Assembly (NCBI RefSeq): GCF_000949455.1
Contig: NZ_JXXK01000002.1
Span: forward strand, 62,001-126,000
DNA length: 64,000 nucleotides
Source of the DNA: Ruthenibacterium lactatiformans
Lineage (GTDB): Bacteria; Bacillota; Clostridia; Oscillospirales; Ruminococcaceae
Direction of reading: 5' to 3'
A program made the translations under genes and the position numbers. Positions 52,623-60,157 of this stretch are shown one piece after another. How positions within the stretch are numbered: the first letter of the stretch is position 1; the number at the start of each line of letters is the position of its first letter. The notes beneath the pieces were generated by a model. That model did no database searches, was not told the origin of the DNA, and saw only the letters and a list, made by a program, of their open reading frames with translations.

Positions 52623-53993
52623 ATGCAGATTGAAGAGCTGGTATCCGCCCAGAGGGCTTTTTTCAATACAGGCGCGACAAAAGACGCCGCTTTCCGCCGC
52701 CGCGCGCTGGCCGCGCTGAGGCAGGCGGTAACGGCCCGGGAGGCCGATATCTGCGCCGCCCTGAAGGAGGACCTGCACAAATCTCCCTTTGAGAGCTATA
52801 TGTGCGAGACAGGCCTTGTACTGAGCGAGCTGACCTATATGGAAAAGCATCTGAACCGCCTGATGCGTGCCAGGCGCGCCAAAACCCCGCTGGCGCAGTT
52901 CCCCGCCCGCAGCTTCGTCGTGCCCGAGCCGCTGGGCGTGGCGCTGGTGATGAGCCCGTGGAATTATCCGTTCATGCTCTCGCTGGACCCGTTGGTCGGC
53001 GCGATCGCGGCGGGCAACTGCGCGGTGCTCAAGCCCAGCGCGTACGCGCCGGCCACCAGCCGCGTTTTGAAGGAGCTTGTGGAAAGCTGCTTCGCGCCGG
53101 ACCATATCGCCGTCGTGGAGGGCGGACGCGCGGAAAACGAAGCCCTGCTGGAACAGAAATTCGACTATATCTTTTTCACGGGCAGTGTGGCCGTTGGCAG
53201 GCTGGTGATGGAAAAGGCCGCGCGCTGGCTCACGCCCGTGACGCTGGAGCTGGGCGGCAAAAGCCCGTGCATCATTGACCAAACCGCAGACCTCCCCCTG
53301 GCGGCAAAGCGCCTCGCCTTCGGCAAATACCTGAACGCCGGGCAGACCTGCGTCGCGCCGGATTATGTGCTCGTGCACAGGGACGTTCATGACGGGCTGC
53401 TGGCGCTTCTGGCCGGGGAGATTGCCGCCTTTTACGGCAGCGACCCGCTGGCCTGCCCGGATTACGGACGCATCGTGAACGAAAAGCATTTCCACCGCCT
53501 GATGGGCCTGATGGACAGCGGACGCGTGGTATGCGGCGGCACGGGCAGCGCCGAAACGCTGCAGATCGCGCCCACGGTGCTGGCGGACGTTTCACCCGAC
53601 AGCCCGGTGATGAGCGAGGAAATTTTCGGGCCCGTCCTTCCCGTGCTGGCCTATGAAAGCCTGGATGAGGCCGTGGCGTTCGTGAACGCGCGGCCGAAGC
53701 CCCTGGCACTGTACCTGTTTACCACCGACAAAGCCGCAGAGCGCCGCGTGCTGCGGGACTGCAGCTTCGGCGGCGGATGCATCAACGACACCATCATCCA
53801 CCTTGCCACCAGCGACATGGGCTTTGGAGGCGTGGGTGAAAGCGGCATGGGCAGTTACCACGGCAAGCTCAGCTTCGATACGTTCACACATTACAAAAGC
53901 ATTGTCAAAAAATCAAACCGGCTCGATCTTCCCGTGCGTTACCAGCCCTATACAAAGGAAAAGGAGCGCATGCTGCGGCGTGTTTTAAAATAA
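52623..53993 (+). CDS. Aldehyde dehydrogenase family protein (class-3-like)
   Basis: A 456-residue NAD(P)-dependent enzyme without an N-terminal extension. Conserved elements are SPWNYPFMLSLDPLVGAIAAGN, the FFTGS cofactor loop, general base Glu in TLELGGKSP, nucleophile Cys in NAGQTCVAPDY, and EEIFGPVLPV. The length and C-terminal FGGVGESGMGSYHGKLSFDT are typical of class-3-like (fatty/aromatic aldehyde) dehydrogenases such as AldA/YwdH-type. GGAGGG precedes the ATG. Confidence 0.93.
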   Translation: MQIEELVSAQRAFFNTGATKDAAFRRRALAALRQAVTAREADICAALKEDLHKSPFESYMCETGLVLSELTYMEKHLNRLMRARRAKTPLAQFPARSFVVPEPLGVALVMSPWNYPFMLSLDPLVGAIAAGNCAVLKPSAYAPATSRVLKELVESCFAPDHIAVVEGGRAENEALLEQKFDYIFFTGSVAVGRLVMEKAARWLTPVTLELGGKSPCIIDQTADLPLAAKRLAFGKYLNAGQTCVAPDYVLVHRDVHDGLLALLAGEIAAFYGSDPLACPDYGRIVNEKHFHRLMGLMDSGRVVCGGTGSAETLQIAPTVLADVSPDSPVMSEEIFGPVLPVLAYESLDEAVAFVNARPKPLALYLFTTDKAAERRVLRDCSFGGGCINDTIIHLATSDMGFGGVGESGMGSYHGKLSFDTFTHYKSIVKKSNRLDLPVRYQPYTKEKERMLRRVLK

Positions 53994-54002
53994 GAAACGC
54001 CC

Positions 54003-54031
54003 TTTACAACCGCCGCCCGGCGCGGTATAAT
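54003..54031 (+). promoter_or_regulatory. Promoter of pyrB
   Basis: TTTACA (54003-54008) and TATAAT (54026-54031), spacer 17 bases. A leader of about 140 bases follows. Confidence 0.8.
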
Positions 54032-54040
54032 GTCCAAGAA

Positions 54041-54170
54041 ATTGCCGCTGCACGGCAAACATGTCTGCCCGGTGAATGCGAGGTGCAGGCCGGGAAGCAT
54101 GGCGTGTCACCGCGCGGCCTGCAGCAAGCCGGGCGCGGCTGCCGTGCCCGCAAGGGATTCTTGGAGGGAA
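54041..54170 (+). promoter_or_regulatory. Structured leader of pyrB
   Basis: TTGCCG-CTGCA-CGGCAA forms the first hairpin (54042-54058); then TGCAGGCCG...CGGCCTGCA can pair across about 25 bases, and further GC-rich pairing is possible with GCCGGGCGCGGC. No PyrR-binding consensus or terminator T-run is clear. Regulation by the leader is inferred. Confidence 0.4.
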
Positions 54171-54175
54171 TGTAT

Positions 54176-55264
54176 ATGCGCCATTTGATCGACCCGCTGG
54201 ACTTTACCGTGGAAGAGCTGGACAGGCTTCTGCGGCTGGGCGAAGATATCCGCCGTGAGCCGGGAGCCTACTCGGAAAGCTGCAAAGGCAAAAAGCTTGC
54301 CACTCTGTTTTACGAGCCAAGCACCCGCACCCGTCTTTCGTTTGAAGCCGCGATGCTCAATCTGGGCGGCAGCGTGCTGGGCTTCCCCAGTGCCAACGTA
54401 TCCAGCGTTTCCAAGGGCGAAAGCGTGGCCGATACCATTCGTATCGTCTCCTGCTACGCGGACATTGCCGCCATGCGCCATCCCTTGGAGGGCGCGCCCA
54501 TGCGCGCGGCACGCTTTTCGCGCATCCCCGTCATCAACGCGGGCGACGGCGGCCACCAGCATCCCACCCAGACACTGACGGACCTGCTCACCATCCTGAC
54601 GCGCCGGGGCCGCCTGTCCCACCTGAAGATCGGCTTCTGCGGCGATTTGAAATACGGGCGCACCGTGCACTCGCTGGTGAATGCGCTGGCCCGTTACGAG
54701 GGCAATGAATTCGTGTTCATCAGTCCCGAGGAGCTGCGCGTGCCCGGCCACCTTATCGAAAACGTTGTCAAGCCCGCGCACATCCCCTATGCCGAGGTGA
54801 CGGGACTGGAGGAAGCCATGGCGGACTTGGACATCCTGTATATGACGCGCATCCAAAAGGAGCGTTTTACCGACGCCGGCGAATATGAACGCCTGAAAGG
54901 CAGTTATGTGCTGGATATGCCCAAAATGGTGCTGGGCAAAGCAGACATGGCGGTGCTGCACCCGCTGCCCCGCGTAAATGAGATCGCGCTGGCGGTTGAC
55001 GACGACCCTCGCGCCGCCTATTTTGAGCAGGCGCAGAACGGCGTGTATGTGCGTATGGCACTGATCCTGACGCTGCTGGGCCTGGCGCCCTCCGGCCCGC
55101 TGGCCGAGCAGGCTCTTTCCGCACAGCGCGCCGCCGAGGCAACGGGTGCGCCGTGCCGGAACCCCCGCTGTATCACGGTTGCCGAAGAAGAGCTTGTGCC
55201 CCTGTACGTCCCCGACGCTCACGGTGTGCCGCGCTGTGTGTACTGCGAGCACAAAATGCCGTGA
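54176..55264 (+). CDS. pyrB: Aspartate carbamoyltransferase with PyrI-like zinc tail
   Basis: A 362-residue enzyme making carbamoyl-aspartate in pyrimidine synthesis. The carbamoyl-phosphate motif FYEPSTRTRLSFEAA, the HPTQTLTDLL block and PLPRV loop are present in the first 310 residues. The C-terminal extension has Cys327-x4-Cys332-x21-Cys354-x2-Cys357, which closely matches the zinc site of the E. coli regulatory chain PyrI (C109, C114, C138, C141). However, no room exists for the allosteric nucleotide domain. The ATG at 54176 is preceded by GGAGGG; one at 54170 is too close. No pyrI or other pyr gene is adjacent. Confidence 0.92.
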   Translation: MRHLIDPLDFTVEELDRLLRLGEDIRREPGAYSESCKGKKLATLFYEPSTRTRLSFEAAMLNLGGSVLGFPSANVSSVSKGESVADTIRIVSCYADIAAMRHPLEGAPMRAARFSRIPVINAGDGGHQHPTQTLTDLLTILTRRGRLSHLKIGFCGDLKYGRTVHSLVNALARYEGNEFVFISPEELRVPGHLIENVVKPAHIPYAEVTGLEEAMADLDILYMTRIQKERFTDAGEYERLKGSYVLDMPKMVLGKADMAVLHPLPRVNEIALAVDDDPRAAYFEQAQNGVYVRMALILTLLGLAPSGPLAEQALSAQRAAEATGAPCRNPRCITVAEEELVPLYVPDAHGVPRCVYCEHKMP

Positions 55265-55404
55265 TCTCTCCTCTGCGCGCTGCGGCGTAGGACGCAAGGC
55301 CGTCCTCTCTGCGGCGCGTTTTGTTCAGTTCCCCTCTTTTGTTTTTGCGCAGTATCTGCTACAATAAAGCCAATTTCCAAATTTTTTGAAAAGGGGTCTT
55401 TTCC

Positions 55405-55977
55405 ATGACGCGTGAAGAAGCGCTTGCACTTTTAAAAAAATACAACAAAGAACCGTTCCATTTGCAGCATGCTTTCACGGTGGAGGGCGTCATGCGCTGG
55501 TATGCGAACGAGCTGGGGCACGGCGACGAAGCGGATTTCTGGGCGCTGGTCGGCCTGCTGCACGACGTGGATTTTGAGCAGTGGCCGGAACAGCACTGCA
55601 AAAAAGCGCCCGAGCTGTTGGCTGAGATTGGCGCGGACGATGCGTTCGTACACGCGGTTTGCAGCCACGGCTACGGCCTGTGCAGCGATGTGGAGCCCGT
55701 GCTGGAAATGGAAAAAGTGTTATTTGCCGCGGACGAGCTGACGGGCCTTGTCGGCGCGGCCGCGCTGATGCGCCCCTCGAAGAGCGTGCAGGATATGGAG
55801 CTTTCCAGCCTGAAGAAAAAATTCAAAGACAAAAAATTCGCCGCGGGCTGCTCCCGCGACGTCATCCGCCAGGGCGCGGAACGCCTTGGCTGGGAGCTGG
55901 ACAGGCTTCTGGACAGCACGCTGCAGGCCATGCGGGCCTGCGAGGATGATATTGCGGCACAGATGGCCTCTCTGTAA
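55405..55977 (+). CDS. HD-domain (HDIG-type) hydrolase family protein
   Basis: A 190-residue soluble protein of the HD superfamily. The first metal His is in FHLQHAFTVEGVMRW, the central HD pair in GLLHDVDFEQWP and a further His in VCSHGYG. Close relatives are annotated as HDIG-domain or HAD-like hydrolases of unknown substrate. AAAAGGGG precedes the ATG; a TACAAT element lies about 40 bases upstream. Single gene with its own terminator. Confidence 0.85.
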   Translation: MTREEALALLKKYNKEPFHLQHAFTVEGVMRWYANELGHGDEADFWALVGLLHDVDFEQWPEQHCKKAPELLAEIGADDAFVHAVCSHGYGLCSDVEPVLEMEKVLFAADELTGLVGAAALMRPSKSVQDMELSSLKKKFKDKKFAAGCSRDVIRQGAERLGWELDRLLDSTLQAMRACEDDIAAQMASL

Positions 55978-56030
55978 GCCTTTCCTGCGGGACATCCGTT
56001 CCCGGCCCACCAACCAGATGAAATCAAGCA

Positions 56031-56072
56031 AGGCGCCCCGGGCATTTTCCCGCCGGGGCGCCTGCTTATTTC
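56031..56072. terminator. Bidirectional terminator
   Basis: AGGCGCCCCGG-GCATTTTCCCG-CCGGGGCGCCT followed by TTATTT, between the HD gene and the convergent CcdA-TlpA gene. Confidence 0.85.
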
Positions 56073-56084
56073 CCGCCGGCTCCG

Positions 56085-57416
56085 TCAGCCCGCGCGTCTG
56101 CCGTCCAACGTCTTCTGAACGATGCTGTCCATGATGTCCCGCGTCAATGTGCTTTCCACGTAACCAAACACATTGCCCTCCCGGTCGATCATAAACGTTG
56201 TGGGAAAGGCCCGCACACCGTATGCCGCGAACACCTCGCCCGTGGTATCCATCGCCACGGGATAGGTATAGCCGTTTTCCTCCAGAAACCGCTTCACCTC
56301 GTCTTCGCTTACATCCTGATTATACGGATATTGATCGGACTTTGGGTTCGCCACGGCCAGAACGACCACGTCTTCCTCGTTCAGCCCCAGATCCTCATAC
56401 ATCGCCTGGATGTCCGGCATCTCCCGCTGGCAGGGGCCGCACCAGGTCGCCCAGAAGTTCAGGAATACGACCTGGCCCTGATAATCCGAAAGCGTGTGCG
56501 TCTTGCCGAACTGGTCCGTCAGCGTGAAATCCGGTGCGGGGATCTCCGGCTGCTCCGAGCTGGCTGCAGAGCCGGAAGACGCCGACGCATTATCCGGCCC
56601 GGACGATGCATCGCCTCCCTGTCCCGCCGCGCTGTCTGACGGCACGGAAGACGAAGGGGCGGCGGAAGACGCCGACGTCCCAGCGCCGCCCAAGCCGGAG
56701 AGATAGCTGGTAAAGCCGTTCATCCAGCCTGTCAGCATCATTACGCCCATCAGGATCATCAGCACACCGCCCGCCTTGACGGTATAACGCACCGCTTTCT
56801 GGTGTTTTTTGAAAAAATCCAGCAGCGAGCCCGTGAAAAGCCCTACCGCCAGGAACGGCAGCACGAACCCCAGCGTATATACGCCGATGAGCAAAAAGCC
56901 CTGTGCGGAAGAGCCAGCCGACGTTGCCATGATGAGCACGCTGCCCAGTGCCGGGCCGACGCACGGCGTCCACGCAAAACTGAACGTGAAGCCGAAAAGA
57001 AACGCCACCGCGGGATTCATTGAGAGACGGTCAAGACGGATGGGCAGGCGACGTTCGGTGCTGAGCGCGCGGGAACGGAACACGCCCAGCTGGTACAGGC
57101 CGAACAGAATGATCAGCACGCCGCCGATGCGCGCAAACAGCGCGCGGTTATCGGAGAAAAAGCGGCCCAGCGCCGTAAACCCCAGCCCCAGCGCAAAAAA
57201 GGTAAAGCTGACGCCCAGCACAAAAAACACCGTATTGCGCATTACACGGCCGCGTTTGTAGCGCACTGTGCCGTCGGCGTCCACACTTTTCGCGCCGCCC
57301 GCCAGATACCCGATGTACAGTGGTACCAGAGGCAGCACGCACGGGGAAAAGAAGCTGAGGATGCCCTGCAAAAATACCGCTGCGGCGGAAACGCCTGTTT
57401 CAAGAGTAAAACCCAT
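56085..57416 (-). CDS. CcdA-TlpA fusion: thiol electron transporter plus thioredoxin
   Basis: A 443-residue fusion. Residues 1-235 form a CcdA/DsbD-type membrane domain with redox Cys in SFFSPCVLPLVPLY and FAWTPCVGPALGS. After a Ser/Asp/Gly-rich linker, residues 290-443 form an extracellular TlpA/ResA-like thioredoxin with WATWCGPC (Cys326, Cys329) and the cis-Pro in AFPTTFMID. It should carry electrons from cytoplasmic thioredoxin across the membrane and reduce extracellular disulfides or peroxides. GGAGAC precedes the ATG at 57416. It lies 190 bases after the Rrf2 regulator gene on the same strand. Confidence 0.93.
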   Translation of the reverse strand: MGFTLETGVSAAAVFLQGILSFFSPCVLPLVPLYIGYLAGGAKSVDADGTVRYKRGRVMRNTVFFVLGVSFTFFALGLGFTALGRFFSDNRALFARIGGVLIILFGLYQLGVFRSRALSTERRLPIRLDRLSMNPAVAFLFGFTFSFAWTPCVGPALGSVLIMATSAGSSAQGFLLIGVYTLGFVLPFLAVGLFTGSLLDFFKKHQKAVRYTVKAGGVLMILMGVMMLTGWMNGFTSYLSGLGGAGTSASSAAPSSSVPSDSAAGQGGDASSGPDNASASSGSAASSEQPEIPAPDFTLTDQFGKTHTLSDYQGQVVFLNFWATWCGPCQREMPDIQAMYEDLGLNEEDVVVLAVANPKSDQYPYNQDVSEDEVKRFLEENGYTYPVAMDTTGEVFAAYGVRAFPTTFMIDREGNVFGYVESTLTRDIMDSIVQKTLDGRRAG

Positions 57417-57605
57417 AGAAGTCTCCTTTTTGTTATATTTAAAAAATTCCGCAATAAAAAGGTTCATCTTGATGGCCGCGGGCCGGGGACGGCCCTCATG
57501 GCCTAAAAAATAGCCTCCGGCCATTTTTTATTGTTTTTCAATAAAATCCTTTCCCGGCAGCCCTCTAAAAAAGACACCGGAATGAAAACCGCCTGCGGGA
57601 GCCTT

Positions 57606-58088
57606 TTACTTCGCCCCGCCGTGCGCCGCGGCAGCTTTTTCTTTTTTTGCCCGGCCGCACGGCCCGGCCAGCGGCTTGCCGTCGAACAGCCGCGCCTCCA
57701 GCGCGGCTACCGTGACGCTTTGCAGACGTTCCTTGCACAGCGCGTCCAGGCCTGTGTACACTTCGTCCATCAATGCGCCCATGCCGCTTGCCACAAGACA
57801 GGGCTTATCCACGTCGCCGCTGCGCCACGATGCCGAAACGAACGCAGCACCTACCGCCTGCGCAATGTCGCACAGGGTCACGGTATCCGCCGAGCCCGCA
57901 AAGCGGTAACCCCCCACAGCGCCCTCGTGCGTTTCCACCAGCCCCGCCCGCTTGAGCTGGGCCATCACCTTGCGCACCCGGGCCGGGTTTGTACAAATAT
58001 TCTCCGCCAGCACCTCGCTGGATACCATATCCCCCTTGTGATGCAGAAATACCATCGCGTGTACCGCGATGCCGAATTCGCTTGTCAT
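57606..58088 (-). CDS. Rrf2-family transcriptional regulator
   Basis: A 160-residue winged-helix regulator (SSEVLAENICTNPARVRKVM; the wing AVGGYRFAG) of the Rrf2 family, with an extended Ala/Lys-rich tail. Its Cys residues (C109 region CLVASGM, one in DALCKER, one in GPCGR) do not form the clear three-Cys cluster of Fe-S IscR/NsrR types, so it is more like CymR/YwnA. It may control the downstream CcdA-TlpA gene. AAAAGGAG precedes the ATG. Confidence 0.88.
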   Translation of the reverse strand: MTSEFGIAVHAMVFLHHKGDMVSSEVLAENICTNPARVRKVMAQLKRAGLVETHEGAVGGYRFAGSADTVTLCDIAQAVGAAFVSASWRSGDVDKPCLVASGMGALMDEVYTGLDALCKERLQSVTVAALEARLFDGKPLAGPCGRAKKEKAAAAHGGAK

Positions 58089-58145
58089 CTTTCCGCTCCT
58101 TTTTAATTCCGCTATAAGTGCTCCGCACGGCCATTGCCGCCGGAC

Positions 58146-58207
58146 AACTGTAACTTTTGTTATCTCAGTTTAATTGTTATACTATCAGTTACAGTTTGAT
58201 TTGTCAA
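58146..58207 (-). promoter_or_regulatory. Promoter and inverted repeat of the Rrf2 gene
   Basis: On the minus strand TTGACA (58202-58207)-17-TAGTAT (58179-58184). The inverted repeat AACTGTAAC (58146-58154)/GTTACAGTT (58188-58196) places one half in the spacer and one downstream of the start point, fitting autorepression. Confidence 0.65.
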
Positions 58208-58256
58208 CTCCTTTCGGCGCACAGCCTTTCCCCTCGCGGCAGTTTTATAGAAAAGG

Positions 58257-58302
58257 AAAAGCCCGGATGTCCCACCTGCAAAGGCGGGTATCCGGGCTTT
58301 TT
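58257..58302 (-). terminator. Terminator of the HxlR gene
   Basis: AAAAGCCCGGAT and ATCCGGGCTTTTTC enclose an inner stem CCCACCT/AGGCGGG, immediately after the HxlR stop codon. Confidence 0.9.
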
Positions 58303-58303
58303 C

Positions 58304-58627
58304 TCATCCCTGGTTTTTGTAGTTGTTTCCCCACACTTCCATCGCGTCCATGATAGGCCGCATGGATTCTCCCAACGCACTCAAGGCATACTCCACGCGG
58401 GGCGGAACTTCGGGATAAACCGTTCGGGTAATGATGCCGTCCTCTTCCATAGAGCGAAGGCTGTCGGTGAGCACTTTCTGGCTGATGCCCTCCAAATTTT
58501 TCCGCAGTTCATTGAAACGCCACGGCCGCTGCAGCAGATTCCGCATGATCAGCAGCTTCCATTTGCTGCCGATCAGCTGCACGGTGGTCGCGACCGGACA
58601 GGCCGGCATTTCTTCCTTTGTCAACAT
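58304..58627 (-). CDS. HxlR-family transcriptional regulator
   Basis: A 107-residue winged-helix regulator with the typical opening CPVATTVQLIGSKWKLLIMR and FNELRKNLEGISQKVLTDSL. The single Cys near residue 10 is the position used for thiol-based sensing of electrophiles or disulfide stress in relatives such as YodB and HypR. GGAAAGGAG precedes the ATG. It is divergent from the ACGX peptide operon and is its likely regulator. Confidence 0.9.
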   Translation of the reverse strand: MLTKEEMPACPVATTVQLIGSKWKLLIMRNLLQRPWRFNELRKNLEGISQKVLTDSLRSMEEDGIITRTVYPEVPPRVEYALSALGESMRPIMDAMEVWGNNYKNQG

Positions 58628-58674
58628 CAGGGAGTGCTCCTTTCCAATGCTTTAAATATGAATATTGCATTCAA

Positions 58675-58703
58675 ATTATAATACAAAGGTGCTTTCACCG
58701 CAA
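58675..58703 (-). promoter_or_regulatory. Promoter of the HxlR gene
   Basis: TTGCGG (58698-58703)-17-TATAAT (58675-58680) on the minus strand. Confidence 0.65.
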
Positions 58704-58733
58704 GCGAAGGTCACCAAAAGGTAACTATGTAAT

Positions 58734-58776
58734 AAAAAAGTGCGTACTTTTTTTCTTTGCCGCCGGCTTTTACAAT
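58734..58776 (+). promoter_or_regulatory. Operator palindrome and -10 of the ACGX operon
   Basis: AAAAAAGT-GCGT-ACTTTTTT (58734-58753) is a perfect 8-bp inverted repeat with the AGT/ACT half-sites seen in YodB/HxlR-type operators. A TACAAT -10 (58771-58776) has no good -35 except the T-run overlapping the palindrome, so activator or repressor control there is plausible. Confidence 0.55.
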
Positions 58777-58830
58777 ACAGTCAGAGGGACAAACAACATC
58801 CCTCAAATAAAAAAGACGGAGGTAACGATC

Positions 58831-59025
58831 ATGGCACTATCCAATCTGTTTGGCTGGGCACAAAAAAATGGGGAGGCTGCCGCCTCGGCCTGCGGTTCAG
58901 CCTGCGGCGCCGGGGACAAGCCCGAAGAAAAGCCCGCGGCCTGCGGTTCAGCCTGCGGCGCCGGGGACAAGCCCGAAGAAAAGCCCGCGGCCTGCGGTTC
59001 GGCCTGCGGCGCCGGGGACAAATAA
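58831..59025 (+). CDS. ACGX-repeat peptide, putative RiPP precursor
   Basis: A 64-residue peptide: leader-like MALSNLFGWAQKNGEAAAS, then 17-residue repeats ACGSACGAGDKPEEKPA (two complete, one truncated to ACGSACGAGDK). Each repeat carries two ACG-X units, six Cys in total. GGAGG is well placed before the ATG. The next gene encodes a radical SAM/SPASM enzyme; peptides of this look are classified as the precursor of the 'ACGX system' in protein family databases, as I recall. Cys-directed thioether or similar crosslinks are expected; the mature product and role are unknown. Confidence 0.85.
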   Translation: MALSNLFGWAQKNGEAAASACGSACGAGDKPEEKPAACGSACGAGDKPEEKPAACGSACGAGDK

Positions 59026-59037
59026 CTTCCCTGTTTT

Positions 59038-59058
59038 CCCGGCCGGGTTTCGGCCGGG
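59038..59058 (+). promoter_or_regulatory. Hairpin between peptide and maturase genes
   Basis: CCCGGCC-GGGTTTC-GGCCGGG, a 7-bp GC stem without a T-run, 13 bases after the peptide stop. It could stabilise the upstream mRNA or partly attenuate transcription, giving more precursor than enzyme. Confidence 0.5.
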
Positions 59059-59123
59059 TTCCTGAAAGTATAACCGGCCCCGGCCGGAGCAATAGAATTC
59101 GCCGATGGAACGGAGAGATCAAG

Positions 59124-60155
59124 ATGAAAGAATATTTTGCCTTTCAATGGCACATAACGGACGAATGCGACCAACGGTGCAAACACTGCTACATTTTCTC
59201 GGAAAACAACTGCAAGCACCTGGATGCCATGACCTGGGAGCAAATTCAGGAAACCTTTTACAACTGTATGGACTTCTGCGAGGTATACGGCAGGCTGCCG
59301 TACTTTTACATCACCGGCGGCGACCCTATCCTTCACCCGGACTTTTGGCGGCTGCTGGCACTTTTGAAGGAGCACGACATTTCTTTTGCCATCCTGGGCA
59401 ATCCGTTCCACCTGACCGACGAGGTCTGCATGCGTCTGAAGGGATACGGCTGCCGGAAGTACCAACTTTCTCTGGACGGCATGCGGGAAACACACGACTG
59501 GTTCCGCAAGCCGGGCTCTTTTGACTGTACGCTGGAAAAGATCGGGTGCATCAACCGGGCGGGCATCCGTTCGGTGGTCATGACCACCGTTTCCGGCGCC
59601 AATATCAGCGAAGTGCCCGATATCATCGACACGGTGGTGAAAGCGGGCGCAGATGTGTACGCTTTCGCCCGCTACTGCCCTACCAGCGGCGAAAAGGACA
59701 CCGGCATGACACCGCAGGACTACCGGCAGCTTTTGGATATCTGTTATCAGAAATATCAGAAATACGAGGCCGAAGGCTGCAAGACCTGCTTCAACAAAAA
59801 AGACCATCTTTGGACGCTTTACGAATATGAAAAAGGGATATTCAAAATCCCGGAGGATGCGCAGGACGGCATGATATACGGCGGCTGCAACTGCGGCAAC
59901 TGCCATATGACCATTCTTCCGACCGGAGATATCTATGCCTGCCGCCGGGTCCAGAACAGCAAGGTGGGAAATGTTTTTTCGGACCGGATCGCAAACGTGT
60001 GGATCTGCCGGATGGAGGCCTATCGGGATTACAGCAAATTCGAAAAGTGCGCAAAATGCGAACTGCTGCCTTACTGCCGCGGCTGCCCCGCAGTGGCAAG
60101 CGGCAAGGACGGAAACTTTTATGCGGCTGACCCGCAATGCTGGAAAGAGGTGTAA
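59124..60155 (+). CDS. Radical SAM/SPASM peptide maturase (ACGX-type)
   Basis: A 343-residue iron-sulfur enzyme. The AdoMet cluster motif is Cys15-x3-Cys19-x2-Cys22 (ECDQRCKHCYIFS), with YITGGDPILHPDF as the GGE-like motif. The C-terminal SPASM region has C255, C257, C260, C273, C309, C312, C318, C321 and a final Cys near 340, enough for two auxiliary 4Fe-4S clusters. SPASM enzymes modify ribosomal peptides, for example by forming Cys thioethers; the adjacent Cys-repeat peptide is the natural substrate. GGAGAG precedes the ATG at 59124. Confidence 0.93.
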   Translation: MKEYFAFQWHITDECDQRCKHCYIFSENNCKHLDAMTWEQIQETFYNCMDFCEVYGRLPYFYITGGDPILHPDFWRLLALLKEHDISFAILGNPFHLTDEVCMRLKGYGCRKYQLSLDGMRETHDWFRKPGSFDCTLEKIGCINRAGIRSVVMTTVSGANISEVPDIIDTVVKAGADVYAFARYCPTSGEKDTGMTPQDYRQLLDICYQKYQKYEAEGCKTCFNKKDHLWTLYEYEKGIFKIPEDAQDGMIYGGCNCGNCHMTILPTGDIYACRRVQNSKVGNVFSDRIANVWICRMEAYRDYSKFEKCAKCELLPYCRGCPAVASGKDGNFYAADPQCWKEV

Positions 60156-60157
60156 GC

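Noticed and set aside
58888..59022. CRISPR-like short tandem repeat
   Set aside because: The 51-bp repeats have no spacers and are in frame within a translated gene, encoding the peptide repeats.
58803..60137. 444-codon minus-strand ORF across the ACGX peptide and maturase
   Set aside because: Its ends mirror the Cys repeats; the + strand frames have ribosome sites, radical SAM and SPASM cysteines.
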